A stretch of 64,000 nt of DNA from Cylindrotheca closterium (Eukaryota > Bacillariophyta > Bacillariophyceae > Bacillariales > Bacillariaceae): the NCBI GenBank assembly GCA_933822405.4, contig CAKOGP040001847.1:124001-188000 (forward strand). Direction: 5' to 3'. This document shows, in pieces, positions 1-9,688 of this stretch. The first letter of the stretch is position 1. Each line of letters begins with the position of its first letter. The position numbers and the translations under genes were made by a program. The notes under the pieces are model-generated. The model did no database searches. It was not told the DNA's origin and worked only from the letters and a program-made list of their open reading frames with translations.

Positions 1-271
1 CAAACAACTGGACGAGTACGAATTCTTGATTGGATCATTACTTACGTTGGAATTGGTTCAACGAGAGGATGTCGAAAAAATCATGGACAAATTCCGCGAC
101 CTCGCGGGCATGGATCAAGTCATTGACACAAGAGATATTGAACAGCACCAGAGACAATTGTCAGCTCTGAGGATCTCAAAAGCCGATATTGAGAAATACA
201 ATGCCAAGAAGAGAGAAGAAATGGATTATTGGCAGGATGTCGATCATGCTGCTGACGAAAATGCGCAATAG
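1..271 (+). CDS. C-terminal fragment of an unidentified protein (possibly an ion channel tail)
   Basis: The frame is open from base 2 to the stop TAG at 269-271, so this is the last 89 or so codons of a gene that begins left of the window. The residues are charged and helical, with the stretch DEYEFLIGSLLTLELV and then KIMDKFRDLAG. Tails of this kind recall the C-termini of diatom potassium-channel-like proteins with a regulatory helical end, but no pore, EF-hand or cyclic-nucleotide domain lies inside the window, so that identity is a guess. The final 25 residues are very polar. That this is real coding sequence is fairly likely; the function is not established. Confidence 0.55.
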   Translation, partial: KQLDEYEFLIGSLLTLELVQREDVEKIMDKFRDLAGMDQVIDTRDIEQHQRQLSALRISKADIEKYNAKKREEMDYWQDVDHAADENAQ

Positions 272-389
272 ACAAAGTGACACTGTCTGAGCAAGAAAAA
301 CCATACTACATTGTATTCCATAGTCCCATATATATAACATGTTCCATATTTGTGAAACCCATAGTTTTAGGTTACATAATAGCAGTAAT

Positions 390-950
390 TCACTCGGATG
401 CCTGTCGCAGACCACATCCCCATTCTTGCAGAGTTTGCAGAACTGGAGTTGCTGATAGCGCAGATGTCAATTTACTTGATCCGGATGGGTGGAGTTCAGC
501 GGCGAGCGCTGCAGCCCGCTTTTCGGCCACAGCTTGTTGAAGACAAGTGATGTACGTGTAAGCTTCAGCAATTTGGTCAGGATCGTAATTCTCTTCACGT
601 AGTTGTGTATCCTGTTCCGCCATGACGGATTGGAAGGCATAATACCGAGCTCCCCTATCATAGTCGAATTCCTCTGGAGTTTTCAAACCTAGGTTGCAAA
701 AGTCCTCGTCGTCTGAACATTCATCTGGATGTTCTATCATTCGTTCGACGGTGTTTCGAAGATCTTGTCTCAGATTGGAAAACTCTTCCTTTGTGTACCA
801 TTTTCCAGCTGTTGAGATGTAGGTAGTCGATACGTTTGGAGAGAAATTAACGCTCTTGACGCTAGAGGTGAGATCAGATGTGGTAGGGTACATAATGGAT
901 TGTACACAGTATGAAGATATGTGTGATTTTGTCTTGGATATAATACACAT
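390..950 (-). CDS. Conserved diatom-type hypothetical protein
   Basis: A protein of 186 residues that I do not recognise as a named family. The core, roughly residues 50-165, is polar and predicted mostly helical: WYTKEEFSNLRQDLRN, then an acidic segment (PDECSDDEDFCNLGL), then DYDRGARYYAFQSVMAEQ and a long helix ending in AVAEKRAAALAAEL. I recall this pattern (WYTKEE-, RG-, V-EQ) from uncharacterised diatom proteins. There is no signal peptide or membrane segment. The start is uncertain: the first ATG is at 950, but the ATG at 893 (MYPTTS) would keep the whole core. Its 3' end faces the preceding gene, with about 120 bases between the two stops. Confidence 0.65.
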   Translation of the reverse strand: MCIISKTKSHISSYCVQSIMYPTTSDLTSSVKSVNFSPNVSTTYISTAGKWYTKEEFSNLRQDLRNTVERMIEHPDECSDDEDFCNLGLKTPEEFDYDRGARYYAFQSVMAEQDTQLREENYDPDQIAEAYTYITCLQQAVAEKRAAALAAELHPSGSSKLTSALSATPVLQTLQEWGCGLRQASE

Positions 951-1209
951 CACTGATCACGTTGGAAAGAGATCAGAATTTTTAAATTCCACCAAAGCGC
1001 GGTTAAGTATTCGATCTTGGGTTGTTCACGCCACATATAATTATCGCGTATGTCCGATATTTAACGGAATCAATCAATCAATCAAATCGAACCTCTGCTC
1101 CCAAAGAATAAAAAATCTTGGGGTGGCCCCGTTTCACGTCTCAGCATGTGCACGTCTCACAAAAAAGGAATGTTCATAAAAAAGAAAATAGGAGAAGACA
1201 TCAGAACAA

Positions 1210-2724
1210 ATGAATATCAATCAAGTCGAAGGAAGTATCGTGATTCCTCTCCAGAACGGCAAACACATTATCCTTCCACCTCAATTGCGGTATAAAGTAA
1301 ACTACGGCGGTTGGCAAGTTGCAGATGGAAGAGAAAGAGCAAGCTTTTTCGATTGGGCTGGTAGTAATAACGAAAGATGTGTATACCGCATATCTGAAGA
1401 GTTTGACGATGACGTTCTTCAGCTATCCGTTAGACAGTGGGATCCTTACACCTGCCAAGGCAGAGTCTGGAATACCTTTCATTTTTCCTACGGCCCTTGT
1501 CAAGATGTCTTCTGGTCTCGATCGCCGGCCAATGTTCCCGATTCCGTTTGGAGAGACTGGGATAAACCCATGTCAACTACGTTCTCCGAGGAGCAAAGTC
1601 CCAACGATGCATTTTGCACTATTCTACAAGCCAACCTGAATTGGGTGGAAATTACGAAAATAGAAAATGAGATTGCATATGATATTCTGTACCAAAAGCT
1701 ACTCCATCACCCCACGATTACCAAGATTGACATTCCAAGTGCAGAGTATCATCAAGAGACTGTTGTTGACTTTTGTTGCAATCTCATTGCCAACTCGGAT
1801 ACACTAGAAGCAATCTTTTTTCAAGACATTGGATCATTGGATGAACATTTGGTGCAGAAAATGTTCCAATCCCTCGAAACAAGTCTAACCTTGAAGAGCC
1901 TTGATCTTCGAACCTCTCGATACCTTGAAACATGGGGCAAATGCGGTCCAGGAACCCAGCGAAGCAAAAGCAAACCCGGGCTTCCCGTTGAGGCCATATT
2001 GGCAGCACTCGAGTGCTTTGACGAGGCTTCACAATGCTCGCTGCGAACCCTTGATTTTGGTGGTAATCCAATGGCACTATCCTCTTCCATATGTCCATTT
2101 GTAATGAAACTTCTATCACCAGGTCTTGGGCTGGAACGACTTTCTTTCCGTGGATGTGCTCTGACGGAAGCAGGCCTTCTTTCGGTTGCCAAGGAGCTCG
2201 ATAACAATACTAGTTTGAAATTCTTGGATCTGTCGCACAATGTGATAAGCAAACCAGTCATGGAACAACTGACAAAGTCTCTGGCAAAGAATACGACTCT
2301 TCGAAGCCTAAAGTTGGAGCACTGCAGCATTGATTTAGATCTTGCCGAATGTCTGGCCAGCTCTCTCCCGGAGATACGAAGACTGCAGCATCTGTACATG
2401 GATGGCAACGAGTTCACATGGGATCCATTGACAGAAGCAAAAGAATCGATCGGAGCCATTGCAATTGTGAAAGCGCTGGAAATGAACAAGTCGCTACACT
2501 CTCTGAAAATGGGGGAACACGGAATGTTTGCACGCTGGGGCATGGCTTGTTGCACATCTCCACCCTACAGTACAACGCTGTGTAAAAGCAATTTGGAAGA
2601 GATGGATGCTTGCCTTGAAAGAAATAAAGAAGCATGGGAGGTAATGAAACAGAGCAGGTATCAGCGAGCGATCGTGAGCATTGCTAAGATACTTCTCAGC
2701 AAAATTGATAGCCGTAGTTTATAG
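1210..2724 (+). CDS. Leucine-rich repeat protein of the ribonuclease-inhibitor type
   Basis: An intracellular-looking protein of 504 residues with no signal peptide or membrane segment. Residues 1-130 form an N-terminal domain I do not recognise (start MNINQVEGSIVIPLQNGK, later rich in Trp, Phe and Tyr). From about residue 160 to 430 there are leucine-rich repeats of the RNI/RanGAP kind, for example SLKFLDLSHNVISKP and TTLRSLKLEHCSIDLD, which usually form a curved protein-binding surface. The C-terminal 80 residues are polar. The start is the first ATG of the frame, and no intron is needed. Two decayed relatives lie in this window at about 39430-40133 and 45600-46341; both retain parts matching the N-terminal domain and the tail but lack the repeats. 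The binding partner is unknown. Confidence 0.8.
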   Translation: MNINQVEGSIVIPLQNGKHIILPPQLRYKVNYGGWQVADGRERASFFDWAGSNNERCVYRISEEFDDDVLQLSVRQWDPYTCQGRVWNTFHFSYGPCQDVFWSRSPANVPDSVWRDWDKPMSTTFSEEQSPNDAFCTILQANLNWVEITKIENEIAYDILYQKLLHHPTITKIDIPSAEYHQETVVDFCCNLIANSDTLEAIFFQDIGSLDEHLVQKMFQSLETSLTLKSLDLRTSRYLETWGKCGPGTQRSKSKPGLPVEAILAALECFDEASQCSLRTLDFGGNPMALSSSICPFVMKLLSPGLGLERLSFRGCALTEAGLLSVAKELDNNTSLKFLDLSHNVISKPVMEQLTKSLAKNTTLRSLKLEHCSIDLDLAECLASSLPEIRRLQHLYMDGNEFTWDPLTEAKESIGAIAIVKALEMNKSLHSLKMGEHGMFARWGMACCTSPPYSTTLCKSNLEEMDACLERNKEAWEVMKQSRYQRAIVSIAKILLSKIDSRSL

Positions 2725-3030
2725 AATGCATATATTTAAAAAAAAAGAAATCGTTGTACTTTTACTATTGGTCCAGAATTTCTACTTTCATTGTACTCGT
2801 ATTGCATCCTTTCACCTGGTATCCCAGCAAAGAGGGAAACACAGGGCTTTGATATGGATGAAAATGGACCTTCTCTTTCAATACAAGAAGAGCCAAAATT
2901 CTCCCAAGACGATGAATCAGATACAACAAGATGGCAGTAGCGATGATGCCATTAGCTGTAGTGACGGCAGCAGGGGAAGCAGTGATAGTAGTAGTGACAT
3001 GACTGACTGGTGATGACACAGAGAGGATTA
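2725..3030. other. Intergenic, convergent 3' ends
   Basis: About 300 bases between two genes whose 3' ends face each other. It contains an A-rich run near 2740 and a short purine/pyrimidine-biased stretch near 2940-3000. I see no gene or named element. Short open frames here have no domain and biased composition. Confidence 0.5.
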
Positions 3031-3846
3031 CTACGCCACGACACGCTGTTCCGTAGCCACAAAACTTCGCACAGTATCTTCCAGCGCTGGTCCGTCTATC
3101 CCATTAGTGAAGTCTTGCTCGAGGGCGCTGGCAAATATTGCCATAAGATTTCCATCGTTGGAGTTCAGCGTGGCTTTCGCTAGGGTAATACGAAATAGCT
3201 GTGAAACTCCCGTTTGTTCAAGCAAAAGCTCAGGCTTTTGCACGTCAATTTCTGTCTTTAATCGAAAGGTAAGTTCCTTTCCATCGTCCGAAATCTTCGC
3301 ATCATATAGAGTCTTGGAAAGCTGGTTTTGGTTGTCTTTTTCTCGCTGAAAAACCAACAAGTTTGCCACAGCTTCGGGTTTGCCAATGGCATTCCAGGTG
3401 GACAAGTCTCCGGTGGCATCAATTCCATTCTCTTCGAGCAGGACCCGCACTGGGTATCGTTCTACAGCAATGACTTCGGCTTTGGCCATGTTCCCTGCTG
3501 TGAAGATACTGGATCCACGGCGTCCTTTGCCAGTCTTGGCATCCGGCAAATCGCCCTTTTGTGTTCGTCGCAAGGTGTAGAAACCCTTTGGCACTCGGAG
3601 AAAGAAAAGCCCTTGAGGATCAACAAAATCTTTCATTTCCAATTCTTCTGCGAAAACGGGCTCCAGCACTGTCGCAAAACCAGTTGCCAAGGAAGCTGTG
3701 GACGCAATCCATTGGCGCCGAGAAAAGGATTCGAGGCTTGTTGTGACTTGTTCCTTGCGCTGATTGTGGGCGCTCACAGGAAGCTGAAAGCATGAGACTG
3801 ATTTCAATGCTAGGAAAGCTGAGAGGAATAATCGAAAGGACATCAT
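3031..3846 (-). CDS. PsbP-like thylakoid lumen protein, plastid targeted
   Basis: A protein of 271 residues with a three-part targeting leader. Residues 1-19 form a signal peptide ending SVSC, followed by Phe20, which is the ASAF-type junction used for entry into the complex plastid. Then comes a Ser/Thr-containing transit stretch, and from residue 43 a twin-arginine lumen signal (RRQWIAS, a hydrophobic run, and VFA before EE at about 66). The mature part reads FVDPQGLFFLRVPKGFYTL and continues as a PsbP/Mog1-like fold with the late segment LTFRLKTEIDV. PsbP-family proteins act on the lumenal side of photosystem II or as assembly factors; which subtype this is cannot be told. The start ATG is the first of the tandem pair at 3846. 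Light regulation would be expected but is not visible. Confidence 0.75.
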   Translation of the reverse strand: MMSFRLFLSAFLALKSVSCFQLPVSAHNQRKEQVTTSLESFSRRQWIASTASLATGFATVLEPVFAEELEMKDFVDPQGLFFLRVPKGFYTLRRTQKGDLPDAKTGKGRRGSSIFTAGNMAKAEVIAVERYPVRVLLEENGIDATGDLSTWNAIGKPEAVANLLVFQREKDNQNQLSKTLYDAKISDDGKELTFRLKTEIDVQKPELLLEQTGVSQLFRITLAKATLNSNDGNLMAIFASALEQDFTNGIDGPALEDTVRSFVATEQRVVA

Positions 3847-4116
3847 TGTCGATCTGTATTTGCAATGAGTGTCACTGGTGTTTCAAAATACCTGGATGGA
3901 TCTGATGAGCCGCAATATGCATACCGGTATGATGCGTTGATGACGTATGAGCCGACCAACTCGAACAAATGTGAAATTAAAACTAAACAATACCGATAAT
4001 CTCATCAAAACAACTCTTGATCAAAATAATAAAACAGAAAGAAATACGGTACGAGGTATGATAGTACTGGTATAAACAATGAATCTATAATCACAAAATT
4101 AGCGAGCAAAGCCTAT

Positions 4117-5411
4117 CTATGATCGGTCCTTAATCTGCTGTGCAAGATAAGCTCCAACGAAGAAAGTTGGCCACCAAAAGGCAAGGATTGGTACTGTGCC
4201 ACTGGCAGCCAAGAACATGGCAGGGCCTGGACACAACCCAGCAACTCCCCAGCCAATTCCAAAGCACGCAGAACCAACTATCAGTTGAGAGTCGATATTC
4301 TTGTTGGTGGGAATCGAAAAGCCACTGGATCTGCGAGGGCATTCCATGGCGTAGCTGTTTTGGATTACTCCGTGCCCAGAAACAAATTGGTACGAGATCC
4401 AGCTGACAATGGACCCACCAGCCATGACCATAATGAGGGTTGGATCCCAAGTTCCCTTTTCAATTAGAAACAGGTTTAGGAAACCGATAATCTTGGAGGG
4501 CTTGACCATTCCACTCAAGGCAAGACCGGTTGAAAAGGTAACACCTGCCACGGCTGCAGGCTTCAGCTTGCTTACTCCGTCCATGATGTTCATGCGTTCG
4601 TTTCGGTTTGGCATCTTACTCTTGGGCTCGACTTCCAACGAGTCTCCCGATGTTTGGTAGCTGCTGCCTGCTGCAGGCAATACAGTCTCTTCGTCAATTG
4701 TTGTGCTTTTCTCTTCACTAGCTTTGATGACTAGATACGACTTTCGCAGGTTGTACAAGGCGTATCCTGAAGCCAAAACAATGGGAGCAACCACTCCTAC
4801 CCCGATCCATCGGTTGAAAAGTTCGAAGGGTTTATCGGTACGCAAAAAGGAAGTGTACTTGGCAAAAACAGAGTTGTCGGGAGCTACCAAGTTTGCAGTG
4901 GCAACAGCAGATGCCATGAAGGTAGCCACTGCCGAAAAGGATCGCTTGCTCAGACGGGCCATACCACAGATACCGTGTCCAGTGGTACATCCGTTTCCCA
5001 ATCGAGTACCGAAACCAACAAAGAAACCACCAACTAGATAGCCTGCCATGCTGATTATGGGTATGCTTGGATCATTGAAGTAACGTTCATCTGTTGTGAA
5101 GTGATCTGCCAAAATAGTATTGGAAACGACCATAAAAATGGAGATTAGAAACAGCTTCCAGGCGACACCAGGGTCAGTGAGCGCCTTTCGTGGATAGAGA
5201 CCGGTGGAAGAGACGAGACCACTGGCTCCCAAAATTTCTCCACAAAAGAGAAGCAAGATGGCGGCAGAGCCTCCTGAAGTGATCGCATTTGAAGAAGAAT
5301 TGTGTGAGGTCAAGAGTTAAGGAATAATCTTGCGAAATCAGCGTTCGGCGGCTTACCTATCAGGGCACCACCTAGGGCTCCGAACCCAGGAGTAAAGAAA
5401 GCAATAGCCAT
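4117..5411 (-). CDS. YeeE/YedE family sulfur-compound permease (two exons)
   Basis: Integral membrane protein of 403 residues in the Sulf_transp family, whose bacterial members take up thiosulfate. I read two exons: 5411 down to 5357 (starting MAIAFFTPGFGALGGALIG) and 5273 down to 4117. The 83-bp intron at 5274-5356 begins GTAAG and ends TTCAG on the coding strand. Splicing joins GGALIG to GSAAILLLFCGEILG, giving the usual first helix; unspliced, the frame would start in a polar stretch with no membrane character. The family signature GNGCTTGHGICG is at about 111-122 with the key Cys at 114, and a second half-site GIGWGVAGLCPGPAMF lies near the C-terminus. Two repeats of helices flank a charged loop of about 60 residues. 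Eukaryotic members are uncommon, so transfer from bacteria is possible. Location (plasma or organelle membrane) is unknown. Confidence 0.85.
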
Positions 5412-5869
5412 TGTTGTAGTGTTGTTTGGAATCCAAAGTTCCAGGATTCAAAGTTATGAACTCTTTCCAGTGTTTTGTGAGTCTGACTTTTCGGATGTTT
5501 TATGTATCAAAAGCCTGAAAACCCGGATGTCTACCATCTAGTTTGGCCTTTTTCCGAGCCAAATGACATAGATAGGCAAATTGTCCGATTGTTGAGTGCG
5601 TGATTGAGATTATTGTTCTGATCAGAATTTGCTCCCAGCCATCGCTTCGTCACAGAAAGGTCGTAGCGACGTCGCAATGCCAAGTTGCATCATTCTCAAT
5701 TTCGATTTTCGATGACGGGCTTTGGATTTCGCATGTCTTCTCATAATCCAAACGACGTTTAGAAGTGCGTATTGGCACTCTCCATGTGTCTTACCAGTAA
5801 GGGAAACATAAACAAAACGTCTATGGTTTCCTGTTCTAGTGCATGTAAGGTGTTGAAAACTGCGAAAAA
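5412..5869. promoter_or_regulatory. Divergent intergenic region
   Basis: About 460 bases between the starts of the YeeE-type permease (leftward) and the TPM-RING gene (rightward), so it must hold both promoters. I see no clear TATA box, repeat or other named element. Confidence 0.45.
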
Positions 5870-8226
5870 ATGCCAAACATAGAGGACTCTTCATCGTCGA
5901 TGGAGGACGAACACTTGATTGTGGAAGCATCCCCCCATCATGAGCAAGGTGGCAATAATAGTGCTCCCCTTGTTCTCCTGAGACGACAACAACAAGAGCA
6001 GCGGTGGAGATATCATCTTTCTAGATCTGGATCAGCGACGAGATTCCACAGAATTTTTATCCGTCCTCTCCTGGTGTTCTTGATTGGATTCTGGTATCTG
6101 CAACGAAGAAGCATTGTTGGTCGAAAGGATCAGCGTCATCAGCAACGACCAGAACTAGAAAAAGAATCAAGCTATTGGCGGAAACCTTCACTCTCGCCGT
6201 CATCATCATCATCATCATCGGCGTCCAATTTGGACTTTCACATTGGGAACGAACACTCCTTTGACTCAACATCATCATCTGAATCAATAAGTTCAAGCCA
6301 CACAGTCTCCAACAGCAGTCCAGACTTATTGGTTTCTTCAAGCTCTCACATGAACAAACAAGCTTTTCATGAGCCATACTTTCCACTGTATGCCTCAGTA
6401 TTGCAGGCTTCTTCCGAAGACTCTCCCGATGCGGATGATCCAGAAAGCTTTGGATGGGAACCCTCTCTGTATCCAAACCCAAGAGAAAACCCGCAACAGT
6501 GTGGAATTTCCTACTTGTTGCAGGATGAACATTTCATACATCCCAATGATACTGATAACACTTTACAACTGTGTGATCCTGATTGGGTATTGGGAGGAAT
6601 CTATCTAGAGGAAATTGGCGCGGCCATGAACAACTTTGTAGAAACTTATTCGTCGTTGCCACTACCTGACACAGATAACATGGGGGATACGCCACCGCCA
6701 ATCGACCGAGCCAAGAATGAATCACCAGTAAACGAGAGTCTTGCAAGTCCAAATCTTGAAGATACCTCCATAGGTGAAGCATCTGTTCCATTTGTGGAAC
6801 TCGGTATTGCGACTGTTCGCAAGGTAGGTTTCTATTTGAAAGATTTCAGACATCCGCTGAGTCTTGTTGTTGTGTGCTAATTACATATTCCTAATGCATG
6901 ACTAATCCTTTTTTATCTGAATATCATAACTAGATGGAAATATCTGCAGTACTCGAGCAAGATGTTTACTATTCGAGTGAGGACGAAGATGACATGGTAT
7001 CCGATGCTGCCCAAGTATTTGCTCGGTATCTCCACGATCGCTGGTGGCAGGGAAATCCTAATGGGGAGTATGGAATTCTGATTTTCTTGTCTATTGAAGA
7101 TCAAGTATGCTTCATCTCTACGGGGAATGCCATTGCAAAAGTCCTGCCGTGGTGGAGACTTGAACATACTGTTTCGATTATGAAGCCCGACTTGCGTCAT
7201 CGAGATTTTGGACATGCGCTGCTGACAGCCATCCATGATTTGTCCGACATGCTAGCGGAGGGTCCACCCACCTTGGCGGATCGGTTTCATGATTTCATGA
7301 CACGCTTCGGGATAGTCATTGCCTTTGCAGTCTTTACATTTTTCTTTGGAGCCTTGGGTGAGCTCCGGGATCGACGCAAACGGTGGGCACATACAGAATC
7401 CCGAAGCAAAATGTCGCAAGTCGAGCGGGAAAAGGCACGATTACTTCAACGAGAGTTCAAGACAAGATCATGTCCAATCTGTTTGGAGAACTTTGATGGT
7501 GGCACTGATAGCGAGGGGAATCTCTACCAGCTGTCGATCGATGATGAAAAGCACCGAGAAGAGGATGTTGACTCCGAAGATCGAGGCAGTTGCTGCCGCA
7601 GTTGCTGCACTCCAAAGTCAATAAAGGAAGCTAGAAGTCCAGACAAGGAGCAGGCACCCATCAACTCTGGGTTACGGCGAGTAGACAGCTACGGGATACC
7701 ACTTTTGGGACCCGATCATCGCAATGTGAAAATGCTGCGATGTGGCCACATCTTTTGCGAGTCTTGTTGGAAGCAATGGGTGCATTCGGGACAGGGTAAT
7801 CCATCCGTCTGTCCCGTCTGTCGTCAAGACGTTGGAAAATCCTCGAAACATCGGCGGCGTAGGCGACAACAACAGTTGCAGCACCAACAACAAGAAGAGG
7901 AAGAGGCACGAAGTCAGGAACAACAGTTAGAAGAGGCAGCGAATGCGGCCTCTCCGACACTACCGAATACGGATACGACGCCACTCATGAATAATGCTTC
8001 AACTCGTACGAGTGGTGGAACTTATGATTCCTTATCATCCTATCGGACATTATCGAGACTTGATGGAGCTGACGAAGAAACTGGCCATGGTGATTCTATC
8101 ACGGTCAATACAAGAACAACCAATGATGGACAGGAGGACGAGAATGGAGAAGGGGATCAAGACGAGACACAATCCCTTTTGCGAAACGGTTCAAGACGGG
8201 CCCGACGAAACTGGTTCATGAGCTAA
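5870..8226 (+). CDS. Membrane-anchored TPM domain / RING finger protein (two exons)
   Basis: A protein of 748 residues from exons 5870-6823 and 6934-8226. The 110-bp intron starts GTAGGT, ends ACTAG and splits the frame between codons. An N-terminal hydrophobic segment ([13 protein letters not shown], about residues 65-80) is followed by a Ser-rich low-complexity stretch. A TPM domain (the fold of the plant lumenal protein TLP18.3) spans roughly 225-425, crossing the exon junction, with the strand [14 protein letters not shown] second membrane helix ([16 protein letters not shown]) lies near 445. A C3HC4 RING follows: C498, C501, then an 87-residue insert, C588, H590, C593, C596, C611, C614. 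The tail is Gln/Glu-rich. RING domains of this kind usually act as E3 ubiquitin ligases, so a membrane-bound ligase is inferred; substrate and membrane are unknown. Confidence 0.82.
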
Positions 8227-8558
8227 CAAGTAAGAAGCCGCAGCCGTCCCGTCCACGAGCACAACAGTACATGTATAGTATGATAAGATTAGAGATTTGT
8301 TTGTAATTTAGATCATTCTATCAGAACGATGCTGACATTGGTACCAACACTTTCTTTTTCAAAATTTCCTAGGATTTACTAAATAAAACTGTTCACAGCT
8401 TTCTACAAGGAGGACTGACTGACTCTTGATCTTCAGCCCCTCGTCCCTTGCAACCTTCACAAAACATAGACTACATCCATATGTGCACCTCTATGTGTCA
8501 GGGTCAGTCATGAGGTGACTCACAGGCTGCTCATTCATTCATTCACTCACTCATTCAT
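8227..8558. other. Intergenic, convergent 3' ends
   Basis: About 330 bases between facing 3' ends. A degenerate ATTC/ACTC microsatellite at about 8530-8566 runs up to the stop codon of the leftward gene. Nothing else is recognised. Confidence 0.5.
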
Positions 8559-9083
8559 TTATTCATCAATCGGCTCCAACCAAGTAAATCCTTGGTGATC
8601 CGAAACACTCCAACCACCACCATCGTGTGGAATCCAAATCCCTCTGGTCGGTCCAGTGGATCTAACAATTTGACCATCCGTCAGCTGGTTGACAACGTTA
8701 TCCGTGGCAGATGCGCTCGACGGCTCCAGGTGCACGTTCAAATTTCCTGTTTCTCGTGTGCGAACAATGTATCGTCTGCCCACACCGTCGTGAATTTTCA
8801 TTCGACGATCCTTCAACTGTCCGTGCAAGTCAGTATCTTCCCAAAAGCCAGACATTGGCAAATCAAATGTGTATTTGGTAATGTCGTCTGTGTCGTCGCC
8901 GTTGTTGTTGTAGTTGTAATACTTGGGTTCTGAAAACAATCTGGTTGTAGAACTTCTTCGTTGAAGAACAAGAACAGTGCGTTGTTCTTGCTGTCGATTC
9001 AGCGATTGTGTATGAAAGGCAGACGAGACTCCAATGGAGATCAGGAAGCAGTGGACGTATAGGACGAAGCCAAAACGTGTCAT
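8559..9083 (-). CDS. Plastid-targeted protein of unknown function
   Basis: A protein of 174 residues when started at the ATG at 9083 (MTRFGFVLYVHC). An upstream ATG at 9119 would put 12 polar residues before the signal peptide, which argues against it. The signal peptide ends GVSSA and is followed by Phe, an ASAF-type junction, then by a basic Ser/Thr-rich transit stretch ending RLFSEPK. The mature part holds a compact domain with the phrases YTFDLPMSGFWEDTDL, RRMKIHDGVGRRYIV and GIWIPHDGGGWSVSDHQGF. I do not recognise the family. A small soluble plastid protein is the most that can be said. Confidence 0.7.
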   Translation of the reverse strand: MTRFGFVLYVHCFLISIGVSSAFHTQSLNRQQEQRTVLVLQRRSSTTRLFSEPKYYNYNNNGDDTDDITKYTFDLPMSGFWEDTDLHGQLKDRRMKIHDGVGRRYIVRTRETGNLNVHLEPSSASATDNVVNQLTDGQIVRSTGPTRGIWIPHDGGGWSVSDHQGFTWLEPIDE

Positions 9084-9688
9084 TGTTGCATTCGTTTGGA
9101 AGGGGAAATAATCATACAAATGGGTTCACCGGAGATGTTTCGGATGTTGAAAGTAAACGAAAGAAAAGAAAAGAAACCGAAACTGTCTGTCTTCAATCAG
9201 CAATCAGCTTGCTTTAGAGATCAATCACAGTAAGAGTAACAACGCTATCGGTAATAGAAATAGATCTGCTGTACAGTATGTTTTAATGGCTGACTCCTCT
9301 GCCTGAGGCAAACGCTTCACGCCAGTTGTAGGTATATTTGTTGATTGCAGAATTCCGCAGATGGCATTTTTGTTTGGCGAGATGAGAATCAGAATTTCTC
9401 CCGCGCGTGACGCGTCATCCAGTGTGTTCGCGTTTCAAACTCAACGGATTAAAAAAAGCGAACATCACCACCCCACGAGAAAACATGAGAAAAATTCTGC
9501 AATCAAATGTCGATGTCAGAACTGTCAACATAAACAGGAGTCTATCATACATATAGCATAGACTCTGTAATCGAATATCGATGTCAGAAGTGTCAACAAA
9601 AACAGGAGTCTATCCTATATATTCGATACATCCATCCACTCGAAATGATTTGAACAGTTTGGCTTATTTACTTTTTTTTTAAAATGTG
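9084..9688. other. Intergenic with a 68-bp direct repeat
   Basis: About 600 bases upstream of the plastid hypothetical gene and downstream of the TPR-like gene. Apart from the direct repeat described separately and a T-run near 9672, nothing is recognised. Confidence 0.5.
9497..9630. repeat. 68-bp imperfect tandem duplication
   Basis: Two head-to-tail copies with a 68-base period, starting at about 9497 and 9565. The shared core is CGATGTCAGAA, TGTCAACA and ACAGGAGTCTATC, with scattered substitutions between copies. The repeat lies in a gene-free stretch. Confidence 0.8.

Noticed and set aside
2681..3013. Rightward frame of 110 codons after the LRR gene
   Set aside because: Overlaps the LRR stop and has a lysine run and Ser/Gly-biased end without domain features.
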